Positions 1 through 6,669 of a stretch of DNA of 8,237 bases are shown here, piece after piece. Below the pieces are notes generated by a model that saw nothing but the letters and a program-made list of their open reading frames with translations, was not told the origin of the DNA and did no database searches. The DNA lies in NCBI GenBank assembly GCA_023399455.1, contig JAEWPN010000084.1, positions 1-8,237 on the forward strand. The letters are read 5' to 3'. Every line of letters begins with the position of its first letter. The stretch's first letter is position 1. This DNA is from Bacillota bacterium. Its GTDB lineage: Bacteria; Bacillota; Clostridia; Lachnospirales; Lachnospiraceae. Both the position numbers and the translations under genes were made by a program.

Positions 1-207
1 GCTCATGTCAGCCAGAAAGTAGGTCTTGCGTCGGCGATGGCGATCGTTCTTTTGGTCATTATCTTTATCGCTACGATCCTTCAAAAGCTCTTCTTCAAGT
101 ATGCGATGCGGGATGCGGAGGATGAGAATACCGTTGCAGGATTAAGAAGGGAAAAGAAGCTGGAGCGCTATAGAAATAGAAGGAGAAAGGGGCGGGTTAC
201 CGAATGA
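1..207 (+). CDS. ABC sugar transporter permease, MalF/UgpA-type, 3' fragment
   Basis: This is the last 68 codons of a gene that begins before the window, read in frame 1 and ending with TGA at 205-207. The fragment has one hydrophobic helix (about residues 9-31 of the fragment, rich in A, V, L and I), which would be the final membrane span. It is followed by a charged cytoplasmic tail of about 37 residues with 13 Lys/Arg and 7 Asp/Glu. The diagnostic EAA loop is outside the window, so the family call rests on this tail and on the next gene, which is clearly the second permease of a carbohydrate importer. The stop overlaps the next start as ATGA, so the two subunits are probably translationally coupled and made together. 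The long basic tail is more than most permeases of this type carry. The substrate is inferred from the operon as beta-mannooligosaccharides. Confidence 0.82.
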   Translation, partial: AHVSQKVGLASAMAIVLLVIIFIATILQKLFFKYAMRDAEDENTVAGLRREKKLERYRNRRRKGRVTE

Positions 208-1049
208 TACTGTTAAAATGTAAAAAATTCATATGGACTTTTTTGAAATATTTCTCGCTTCTGTTTTTCTCTTTCGTGGCAGTGATTCCTATTGTTTCCT
301 GTGTGATTACTGCTTTTAAGACGAATGAAGAGTATCAGAGCACCAATGTAATGACCCTGCCGGAGAGCTGGCTTAATTTTGACAATTTTATTGAGGCGTT
401 CAGAAGGGCTAATATGGGGCAGGCCTTTATTAACTCCACGGTAGTTCTTATCGTGGTGCTGATAGGTTCTATCTTGTTCGGAACACAGATCGCCTACATA
501 CTGAATCGCTTTAAGTTCCCTGGAAACGGGCTGGTGCGCAACCTGTTCCTTTTTGCGACATTGCTGCCCGGCGTGGCGATGCAGGTTTCCGTTTATTCCA
601 TTATGAATTCTTTGGGATTCATTAATCATTTATATGGCTATATTATCCTCATGATGGGAACTGATGTTATTTCCATATATATCTTTATACAGTTTTTTGA
701 AAATATTTCAATCTCGCTCGATGAATCGGCGATTATGGATGGAGCATCTTATTTTACCATTTATGCAAAGATACTTTTCCCCCTTTTAAAGCCGGCCATC
801 GTGACCTGCATGATACTCAAGGGAGTGGGAACGTACAACGAATACTATATGGCGCAGCTGTATCTTCAGGATAAGACCAGGCTGGGAACGGTGGCAACTT
901 CGCTGTTCACCTTCACCGGCCCGCTGGGAAGCCAGTATAACCTGATTTGTGCAGGTGTTATTATCTCCCTGCTTCCGGCGCTGATTGTTTTCATACTGTG
1001 CCAGAAACAGATATACAGCGGCCTTATGGCAGGTGCGGTAAAGGGATAG
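204..1049 (+). CDS. ABC sugar transporter permease, MalG/UgpE-type (CUT1 family)
   Basis: The 281-residue product is the usual length for the second inner-membrane permease of a CUT1 carbohydrate importer. About six hydrophobic spans are visible, near residues 11-36, 75-101, 110-135, 143-163, 195-212 and 245-267. The EAA loop that docks on the ATPase lies at about 174-197 and contains ESAIMDGAS followed by FPLLKP, a good match to the family pattern. The C-terminus ends in GLMAGAVKG, typical of MalG-like proteins. The start at 204 overlaps the stop of the preceding permease by four bases. Purine-rich SD-like sequence (AAGGAG around 180-185 and AAGGGG at 187-192) precedes it. No ATPase gene is seen; many Firmicutes importers of this class share an MsmK/UgpC-type ATPase encoded elsewhere. 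The neighbouring enzymes suggest that it imports acetylated beta-mannooligosaccharides, which is inference. Confidence 0.93.
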   Translation: MILLKCKKFIWTFLKYFSLLFFSFVAVIPIVSCVITAFKTNEEYQSTNVMTLPESWLNFDNFIEAFRRANMGQAFINSTVVLIVVLIGSILFGTQIAYILNRFKFPGNGLVRNLFLFATLLPGVAMQVSVYSIMNSLGFINHLYGYIILMMGTDVISIYIFIQFFENISISLDESAIMDGASYFTIYAKILFPLLKPAIVTCMILKGVGTYNEYYMAQLYLQDKTRLGTVATSLFTFTGPLGSQYNLICAGVIISLLPALIVFILCQKQIYSGLMAGAVKG

Positions 1050-1053
1050 GAGG
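1048..1053 (+). promoter_or_regulatory. Ribosome binding site of the 2-epimerase gene
   Basis: A perfect AGGAGG sits 7 bases before ATG 1061, overlapping the stop codon of the permease (TAG at 1047-1049). It fixes the epimerase start at 1061. The open frame extends back to 947, but that part overlaps the permease coding region and has no comparable site. Confidence 0.85.
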
Positions 1054-1060
1054 GAAGCTT

Positions 1061-2251
1061 ATGTTAGCCAGTGAAATGAAAGAGCATCTTACCACAGTCA
1101 TCCTTCCTTTCTGGAAGAAACTGCGGGATGATGAAAACGGCGGCTATTATTCTTTGGTGGATTATAACTTGAAGGCAGATGAAAAGGCGGTAAAGGGAAG
1201 CATCCTGAACAGCCGTATCACATGGTTTTTTGCCAACGCTTACCTGCTGTTAAAGGAGGAGGAGCTTTTGGATTATGCAAGGCATGGCTTCGAATATATG
1301 AAGACATATTGCCTGGACAGAAAATATGGTGGAGTTTACTGGTCGACCCGTTATGACGGCAGGCCTGAGGATACGGAAAAACATACTTATAATCAGGCTT
1401 TTGCTATCTATGCTTTGTCCTCCTACTATGAGGCGAGCGGGAACAAAGAAGCCTTTTCCATGGCTATGGACCTCTTCCGTCTCATAGAAGAACGGTGTAC
1501 GGATGAGTTCGGCTACAAGGAATGCTTCGACAGAAGCTTCGAAGAGATCGATAACGATAAGCTGTCCGAGAACGGGGTCATTGCGGAAAAAACTATGAAT
1601 ACACTTCTGCACGTATTTGAAGCGTATACAGAGCTGTACCGGATAGGCGGCAGCGGGGAAGTGAAAGAAAAGCTGCTTTGGATTCTGGATACCTTTGCGG
1701 ATAAGGTATATAATCCGCAGCTTCGCAGACAGGAGGTATTCTTCGACGCGGAGATGAATTCGATTCTGGACCTGCACTCTTACGGACACGATATCGAGAC
1801 GGCGTGGCTTATAGACAGAGGGCTTGAGGTGCTTAAGGAAGAAGCTTATGAGAAAAAGATGCGCCCTATACTGGAAGCGCTGACTGAGCAGGTATATAAG
1901 GCGGCCTTTGACGGATGTTCTCTCGCCAACGAGTGCGAAAAAGGAGTGGTGGATGAAAGCCGTATCTGGTGGGTGCAGGCGGAGTCCGTAGTAGGATTTC
2001 TGAACGCTTATGAGCACAATCCTGAGAGGAAGGAGTATAAGCAGGCGGTGGAAAACCAATGGAACTTCATAAAGAAATATGTGACGGATAAGAGAAAAGG
2101 CTCGGAATGGTATTGGAAGGTGGATAAGGAGGGCAACGCCATAGAAGGTGCCCCCATTGTAGAACCGTGGAAATGCCCGTACCATAACGGCAGAATGTGC
2201 TTCGAGGTCATTAGGAGGACGGAACATGCTGCACAAGAAGTATTTGGATGA
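1061..2251 (+). CDS. Cellobiose 2-epimerase family enzyme (AGE superfamily), likely mannobiose 2-epimerase
   Basis: The 396-residue product matches the length of known cellobiose 2-epimerases (about 390-410). From memory it closely resembles the Ruminococcus albus enzyme throughout, for example in [14 protein letters not shown], the GGVYW stretch near 90 and the AIYALSSYY stretch near 115. The residues reported as essential in the R. albus enzyme appear at the same or adjacent positions: Arg52, His184, His243, Glu246 and Trp249 (in GHDIETAW), Trp304 and Glu308 (in WWVQAES), and His375 (in CPYHNGRMC). The fold would be an (alpha/alpha)6 barrel, and the enzyme is cytoplasmic with no signal peptide. 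The family epimerises the reducing-end glucose or mannose of beta-1,4 disaccharides. Beside two GH130 phosphorylases, its likely role is to convert beta-1,4-mannobiose to mannosylglucose. It overlaps the next gene by 26 bases. Confidence 0.93.
   Translation: MLASEMKEHLTTVILPFWKKLRDDENGGYYSLVDYNLKADEKAVKGSILNSRITWFFANAYLLLKEEELLDYARHGFEYMKTYCLDRKYGGVYWSTRYDGRPEDTEKHTYNQAFAIYALSSYYEASGNKEAFSMAMDLFRLIEERCTDEFGYKECFDRSFEEIDNDKLSENGVIAEKTMNTLLHVFEAYTELYRIGGSGEVKEKLLWILDTFADKVYNPQLRRQEVFFDAEMNSILDLHSYGHDIETAWLIDRGLEVLKEEAYEKKMRPILEALTEQVYKAAFDGCSLANECEKGVVDESRIWWVQAESVVGFLNAYEHNPERKEYKQAVENQWNFIKKYVTDKRKGSEWYWKVDKEGNAIEGAPIVEPWKCPYHNGRMCFEVIRRTEHAAQEVFG
2213..2218 (+). promoter_or_regulatory. Ribosome binding site of the GH130_1 gene, inside the epimerase coding region
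   Basis: A perfect AGGAGG lies 7 bases before ATG 2226, within the last codons of the epimerase gene. It supports the 26-base overlap as real and suggests coupled translation. Confidence 0.8.
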
Positions 2252-3398
2252 ACTTGAAAAATATGAAGCTTTAATCAACAGAAAAAATGAAATCGACGAA
2301 AGTTTTTATAATGGTATCTATGACAGATATAAATATCCGGTGCTGACAAGAGAGCATATTCCGCCGATTTGGCAGTACGATTTGGATATAGTGTCCAATC
2401 CGTATTTCATGAAGCGGCTGGGAGTCAATGCGGTAATGAATTCGGGAGCCATAGAATTAGATGGAAAATATTACCTCGTGGCACGTGTCGAGGGGGATGA
2501 CAGAAAGTCTTTCTTCGGAGTGGCGGTAAGTGACAGCGGGACGGAAGGCTTCCGGTTCTTGGACTATCCTGTAATTCTTCCCGATAAATACCCGGAGGAA
2601 ACCAATGTCTACGATATGAGACTGACCAAGCATGAAGATGGGTATATTTACGGACTGTTCTGCTCTGAGAGCAGGGATAAGTCGGCAAGCGACCTGTCAG
2701 CGGCGGTGGCGTCAGCAGGGATCGTCAGAACAAAGGATTTGAAGACATGGGAAAGGCTGGATAATCTGGTGACAAAAAACTCGCCTCAGCAGAGAAACGT
2801 AGTGCTGCACCCGGAATTCGTAGATGGGAAATATGCATTTTACACCCGGCCCATGGATGATTTTATTGAGACCGGTTCCGGCGGCGGCATAGGCTTCGGC
2901 TTATGTGATGATATTGAGCATGCATTGATCGGAGAGGAGAAGATGGTCAGCCTGAGGAAATATCATACGCTGACTGAAGCTAAGAACGGCGCCGGGGCAG
3001 TGCCGATCAAGACGGAAAAAGGATGGATACATATTGCTCATGGCGTGAGAAATACGGCAGCAGGGCTTCGTTATGTAATCTACGCCTTTGCTACGGATAT
3101 AGATGATCCGTCCAAAATCATTGCGGAGCCGTCAGGGCTGTTGATCGGGCCGCGCAGGGAAGAGCGCATGGGAGATGTATCTAATGTGGTATTTACCAAC
3201 GGCGCGATAGTGAAGGAAAACGGAGAGGTATTTATATATTATGCATCCAGCGACACGAGGCTGCATGTGGCGGTAACGACAATCGATAAGCTTATGGACT
3301 ATGTATTCCATACGCCTGAAGATCCTCTGCGATCTGCGGACTGCGTAAAGCAAAGATGCGCACTCATAGAAAAGAACCTGAAATACTTGAATGCATAA
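2226..3398 (+). CDS. GH130 subfamily 1 4-O-beta-D-mannosyl-D-glucose phosphorylase
   Basis: The 390-residue product has the length of the Bacteroides fragilis mannosylglucose phosphorylase and resembles it strongly from memory. Shared stretches include YKYPVLT (37-41 region), NAVMNSGAI (68-76), [12 protein letters not shown] (86-97), NVYDMRLT (127-134), [30 protein letters not shown] and YYASSDTR. Asp130 in NVYDMRLT corresponds to the catalytic acid of GH130. The fold is a five-bladed beta-propeller, cytoplasmic, without a signal peptide. The family reaction is mannosyl-beta-1,4-glucose plus phosphate giving alpha-mannose 1-phosphate and glucose. It directly follows the epimerase that would make its substrate. 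Subfamily 1 is chosen over subfamily 2 because of the N-terminal helix-forming extension and the overall match. There is no sign of damage. Confidence 0.93.
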   Translation: MLHKKYLDELEKYEALINRKNEIDESFYNGIYDRYKYPVLTREHIPPIWQYDLDIVSNPYFMKRLGVNAVMNSGAIELDGKYYLVARVEGDDRKSFFGVAVSDSGTEGFRFLDYPVILPDKYPEETNVYDMRLTKHEDGYIYGLFCSESRDKSASDLSAAVASAGIVRTKDLKTWERLDNLVTKNSPQQRNVVLHPEFVDGKYAFYTRPMDDFIETGSGGGIGFGLCDDIEHALIGEEKMVSLRKYHTLTEAKNGAGAVPIKTEKGWIHIAHGVRNTAAGLRYVIYAFATDIDDPSKIIAEPSGLLIGPRREERMGDVSNVVFTNGAIVKENGEVFIYYASSDTRLHVAVTTIDKLMDYVFHTPEDPLRSADCVKQRCALIEKNLKYLNA

Positions 3399-3409
3399 AT
3401 ACGAATAAT

Positions 3410-3414
3410 GGAGG
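3410..3414 (+). promoter_or_regulatory. Ribosome binding site that decides the GH130_2 start
   Basis: GGAGG lies 8 bases before ATG 3423. An in-frame ATG at 3408 overlaps this site and has no purine-rich sequence ahead of it, so 3423 is the better start. Confidence 0.75.
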
Positions 3415-3422
3415 CTGGCAAG

Positions 3423-4445
3423 ATGAACAAATTAAAAATGATTAGTGAACCGGTAAAAAAGGTTCCGTGGCAGGAGCCGCAGGAAAAACCTTTGGATGCG
3501 CCGGTGTGGAGATACAGCGGGAATCCCGTCATTGGGAGAAATCCGGTGAAGGGCGTTGCCAGAATATTCAACAGTGCGGTTATGCCTTATGGAGAGGAAT
3601 TCATCGGAGTGTTCCGCGGAGAACAAACCAACGGCATTCCGTACATTTATATGGGGAGAAGTGAGGATGCTATCCACTGGAACATCGATCAAGAGAAGAT
3701 TCCCTTTGTGGACGAGGAGGGAAAGCCCTTCATGCCGGCATACGCCTATGATCCGCGTCTGGTGAAGGTAGAGGATACCTACTATATCATATGGTGTCAG
3801 GATTTCTACGGCGCATCGTTAGGCATAGCCAGAACCAATGATTTTAAAACCTTCGTGAGATTAGAGAATCCATTCCTTCCCTTTAATAGAAACGGGGTAT
3901 TGTTCCCGAGAAAGATAAACGGTAATTTCATGATGCTGAGCCGCCCCAGCGACAGCGGGCACACTCCCTTTGGAGACATTTTTGTCAGTGAAAGTCCCGA
4001 CATGGTGTATTGGGGCAGGCATCGCCATGTGATGGGCAAAGGAAACGAATGGTGGGAATCTCTGAAAATAGGAGGAGGTGCAGCGCCTATCGAGACGACA
4101 GAAGGCTGGCTTTTGTTCTATCACGGAGTGAGCGGAACGTGCAACGGATACGTTTATTCCATCGGCGGCGCGATTCTGGATATCGACAATCCCTCCATCG
4201 TGAAATACCGGTGTGAGAATTTCCTTCTCACGCCGGAGCAATGGTATGAGGAAAGGGGATTTGTTCCCAATGTATGTTTCCCCTGTGCCACAATCCACGA
4301 TTCGGAAAGCGGAAAAATAGCCATTTACTACGGAGCCGCAGACAGTTATGTGGGCCTTGCATTCACAAGACTTGAGGAAATCGTTCCGTATATTAAGGAG
4401 CACAGCTCGGTCACAGTGTCTGATACGGAAATCGGAAGGCGTTAG
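3423..4445 (+). CDS. GH130 subfamily 2 beta-1,4-mannooligosaccharide phosphorylase
   Basis: The product is 340 residues, in line with GH130_2 enzymes (roughly 330-345) and shorter at the N-terminus than subfamily 1. Motifs include RIFNSAV (48-54), GVFRGEQ (62-68), AYDPRLV (108-114, Asp110 the predicted catalytic acid), FNRNGVLFPRKINGNF (154-169), SRPSDSGHTPFGDIF (173-187), FYHGVSGTCNG (232-242) and a late NVCFPCAT. From memory these match the R. albus RaMP2 mannooligosaccharide phosphorylase better than RaMP1. The family removes the non-reducing mannose of beta-1,4-mannooligosaccharides with phosphate, giving alpha-mannose 1-phosphate and a shortened chain. The enzyme is cytoplasmic and a beta-propeller. 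Paired with the GH130_1 enzyme and the epimerase, it completes a phosphorolytic route from oligosaccharide to mannose 1-phosphate. Exact chain-length preference cannot be read from sequence. An alternative start at 3408 would add five residues. Confidence 0.9.
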   Translation: MNKLKMISEPVKKVPWQEPQEKPLDAPVWRYSGNPVIGRNPVKGVARIFNSAVMPYGEEFIGVFRGEQTNGIPYIYMGRSEDAIHWNIDQEKIPFVDEEGKPFMPAYAYDPRLVKVEDTYYIIWCQDFYGASLGIARTNDFKTFVRLENPFLPFNRNGVLFPRKINGNFMMLSRPSDSGHTPFGDIFVSESPDMVYWGRHRHVMGKGNEWWESLKIGGGAAPIETTEGWLLFYHGVSGTCNGYVYSIGGAILDIDNPSIVKYRCENFLLTPEQWYEERGFVPNVCFPCATIHDSESGKIAIYYGAADSYVGLAFTRLEEIVPYIKEHSSVTVSDTEIGRR

Positions 4446-4451
4446 GAGCAC

Positions 4452-4464
4452 GGAGGAAAGGAAG
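4452..4464 (+). promoter_or_regulatory. Double purine-rich ribosome binding region before the CE2 esterase
   Basis: Two SD-like cores occur in a row. GGAGG (4452-4456) is 11 bases from an out-of-frame ATG at 4468, and AAAGGAAG (4457-4464) is 10 bases from the in-frame ATG at 4475. The ATG at 4468 opens an 8-codon frame ending at 4494 that overlaps the start of the esterase. Which core is used, and whether the small frame is translated, cannot be told from sequence. Confidence 0.5.
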
Positions 4465-4474
4465 TTGATGACCT

Positions 4475-5536
4475 ATGATGATAAAGCCGGATGATAAGAG
4501 GCTGACCTATTGCGGAAGAATTGATTTCGAAGACAAGAATGCGCCTGTATTCGTATATCCATGCAGCAGCATACGAATCCATGTAAGCGGAAGTTTTGTG
4601 CGTATTGTTCTAAGCAACAAAAAAGCTTATTGGGAAAACTCGCTGGGCTTTCTCATAGACGGAAGACAGGGCAAAGCGATCCTTCCCGAGGAGGAAGGTA
4701 AGACGGAAATAACCCTGGCGGAGCATCTGAAAGAGGGTTTGCACGACGTTCTGATTTTCAAAAGACAGGACTCCTGTCATACCTTTGCTTTCTATGGGCT
4801 GGAAGTGGAGGAAGGGGCTCTCGTGCAGGCTTCCGGTCCGGCTCCCTCGCGGAGGATAGAAGTATACGGAGACAGTGTTTCCGCCGGAGAAGTGTCCGAG
4901 GCTGTGGAATATGCCGGGAAAGAGGACCCGGAGCATAATGGGGAACATTCCAACAGCTATTATTCCTACGCGTGGATAGCGGCCCGAAGGCTGAATGCGC
5001 AGATACACGATATCGCTCAGGGAGGCGTGGCTCTCCTTAATGGTACCGGGTGGTTTATGGAACCGGATTACATAGGAATGGAAGAAATCTACGATAAGCT
5101 GCAATATCAGCCTGGTCTCGGGCCGGTGAAACGATGGGATTTTGCACGCTACAGGCCCCACCTCGTTCTAGTGGCGATCGGGCAGAACGACAATCATCCT
5201 CTGGACTATATGGCGCAGGATTATGAAAGTGAAAAAAGCGTTTACTGGCGCAGACATTATAAGATGTTCATACAGAATTTAAGAAACATATATCCGCAGG
5301 CTGTCATAATACTGCAGACGACGATTTTGAATCATCATCCTAACTGGGACCGCTCTATCGGTCAGGTGCAGGCGGAACTGGGAGATTCTCGCATATATCA
5401 TTTTTGCTATACGGACAACGGATGCGGGACACCGGGACATATTCGGATTCCTGAGGCAGAACGGATGGCGGAGGAGCTGACGGCATTTGTTGAGTCTCTT
5501 GGGGAGACCGTATGGAAGGAGGAAGAGGGGACATGA
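4475..5536 (+). CDS. Acetyl esterase, carbohydrate esterase family 2 (CE2) type
   Basis: The 353-residue product has the two-domain layout of CE2 enzymes. An N-terminal beta-rich jelly-roll domain (about 1-120) is followed by an SGNH hydrolase domain (about 126-345). The nucleophile motif is VYGDSVSAGE with Ser134. The oxyanion Gly is in AQGG (about 183-184), the Asn is in IGQNDN (Asn238), and the catalytic His is probably His322 in PGHIRIPEAERMAEEL. The usual Asp three residues before the His is replaced by Thr319; loss of that Asp, leaving a Ser-His dyad, is known in CE2. No signal peptide is present, so it should act in the cytoplasm. The family removes O-acetyl groups from sugars, and the Roseburia intestinalis relative in a similar locus deacetylates 3-, 4- and 6-positions of mannosyl residues. 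It overlaps the next esterase gene by four bases. The start could also be the ATG at 4478. Confidence 0.85.
   Translation: MMIKPDDKRLTYCGRIDFEDKNAPVFVYPCSSIRIHVSGSFVRIVLSNKKAYWENSLGFLIDGRQGKAILPEEEGKTEITLAEHLKEGLHDVLIFKRQDSCHTFAFYGLEVEEGALVQASGPAPSRRIEVYGDSVSAGEVSEAVEYAGKEDPEHNGEHSNSYYSYAWIAARRLNAQIHDIAQGGVALLNGTGWFMEPDYIGMEEIYDKLQYQPGLGPVKRWDFARYRPHLVLVAIGQNDNHPLDYMAQDYESEKSVYWRRHYKMFIQNLRNIYPQAVIILQTTILNHHPNWDRSIGQVQAELGDSRIYHFCYTDNGCGTPGHIRIPEAERMAEELTAFVESLGETVWKEEEGT
5516..5522 (+). promoter_or_regulatory. Ribosome binding site that decides the CE17-like esterase start
   Basis: AAGGAGG lies 10 bases before ATG 5533, which overlaps the CE2 stop as ATGA. The open frame also has an ATG at 5512, but that lies ahead of this site and has no purine-rich sequence suitably placed, so 5533 is preferred. 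Confidence 0.75.
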
Positions 5537-6660
5537 AGGAAGACGAAAGTATTATGCCGGAGGGAGGTGTGATAAATCGGGGGAATCTATACCGTCTGAA
5601 AAAAATAATGAGACGGGCGAGGAGCGGTAAGCGGCTGACCATCGGTTTTATCGGAGGTTCCATCACCCAGGGCTCTCTGTCTTCAACACAGTACACCTGC
5701 TACGCCTATCTGGTGTACAACTGGTGGAGGGCGAAGTTTCCTGAGGCTGAGTTCTTATATGTAAATGCCGGAATCGGAGGAACTACCTCGCAGTTTGGAG
5801 CGGCGAGAGTGGAGGAAGATCTGCTTTGCCATAATCCGGATTTCGTTATTGTAGAATTCAGTGTGAATGACGAGAACAATGACCATTTCGCAGAGACTTA
5901 TGAAGGACTTGTCCGAAGGATTTACCGGAGTGCCGGTGAGCCTGCATTGTTACTGCTTCATAATGTACGCTATGACAATGGAGAAAATGCCCAGGAAGAG
6001 CATGAGACGATAGGCAGAACATACGGGCTTCCCTGCATCAGTATGAAGAAGGCTCTTTATGGAAAAGTAACTTCAGGGGAAATACCGGTTCGAAGTATCA
6101 CGCCGGATGATTTGCATCCCAATGATGCAGGACATGAACTGGCAGCGGGAGCTGTTATAGAATTTTTGGAAGAAGTGTATAAGAACTGCTGGGAAGAAGA
6201 ACTACCGTTTTGCGAAAGCGGATTACCGGAACCGGTGACAAGAAACAGATACGAGAATTCTATGCGGTACAGGAACGATAATTGCGCTCCTAAATGTAAT
6301 GGATTCACAAAATATTCGAAAAAAAACGAAAAAAATTCACATATTTTCCAAAAAGGGTGGATTGCAAGCGGCATAAATGATAGAATAGTATTCGAAATTG
6401 AGGGCACGACAATTGCCGTTCAATATCGGAAATCTATAAGGAAACCAGCGCCGGTAGCTCGTGTTGTAATAGACGGTAAGAAAGAAACAAGTTTTCTTTT
6501 GGACGGAAATTTTGATGAGGACTGGGGCGATTGCCTATACATTGATACGGTTGCGGAAAACTTGGAAAATACGGCACATTCGGTGGAAATTACCATCGTG
6601 GAAAACGGTAAGAATCCGGCGGTTCCGTTTTACCTTGTATCAGTGATTGGTTCACGATAG
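5533..6660 (+). CDS. SGNH acetyl esterase with C-terminal beta-rich module, CE17-like
   Basis: From ATG 5533 the product is 375 residues. The N-terminal SGNH hydrolase domain (about 34-215) carries IGFIGGSITQG with nucleophile Ser43. It also has NAGIGGTTSQFG with the oxyanion Gly near 83, VEFSVNDEN with Asn112, and PDDLHPNDAGH with Asp192 and His195, so the triad is complete. A second region (about 225-375) is rich in predicted beta strands and probably forms a carbohydrate-binding jelly roll. This SGNH-plus-module layout, the length and the position beside a CE2 gene match the R. intestinalis CE17 enzyme, which removes 2-O-acetyl groups from mannosyl residues. No signal peptide is visible, so it is cytoplasmic. 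The specificity assignment is by analogy. Coding sequence for the C-terminal module is visibly richer in A/T (17 G/C in the 60 bases from 6301) and contains runs of eight and seven A. Confidence 0.83.
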   Translation: MKEDESIMPEGGVINRGNLYRLKKIMRRARSGKRLTIGFIGGSITQGSLSSTQYTCYAYLVYNWWRAKFPEAEFLYVNAGIGGTTSQFGAARVEEDLLCHNPDFVIVEFSVNDENNDHFAETYEGLVRRIYRSAGEPALLLLHNVRYDNGENAQEEHETIGRTYGLPCISMKKALYGKVTSGEIPVRSITPDDLHPNDAGHELAAGAVIEFLEEVYKNCWEEELPFCESGLPEPVTRNRYENSMRYRNDNCAPKCNGFTKYSKKNEKNSHIFQKGWIASGINDRIVFEIEGTTIAVQYRKSIRKPAPVARVVIDGKKETSFLLDGNFDEDWGDCLYIDTVAENLENTAHSVEITIVENGKNPAVPFYLVSVIGSR

Positions 6661-6664
6661 GAGG
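6659..6664 (+). promoter_or_regulatory. Ribosome binding site of the chemoreceptor gene
   Basis: A perfect AGGAGG begins inside the stop codon of the esterase and ends 5 bases before ATG 6670. It fixes the chemoreceptor start, and so makes the long N-terminal extension part of the protein. The next methionine suited to a start (codon 82, at 6913) has no such site. Confidence 0.8.
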
Positions 6665-6669
6665 ATGTC

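Noticed and set aside
947..1060. N-terminal extension of the epimerase frame back to 947
   Set aside because: It overlaps the permease coding region, is Cys-rich and unlike the family, and the AGGAGG at 1048-1053 points to ATG 1061.
1250..2278. Open frame of 342 codons on the - strand opposite the epimerase
   Set aside because: It lies antisense to a gene with a full set of catalytic residues, has no recognisable family signature, and is explained by codon bias of the + strand gene.
3861..4451. Open frame of 196 codons on the - strand opposite the GH130_2 gene
   Set aside because: It is antisense to a well-supported enzyme, with no recognisable motif and no neighbour to form a transcript.
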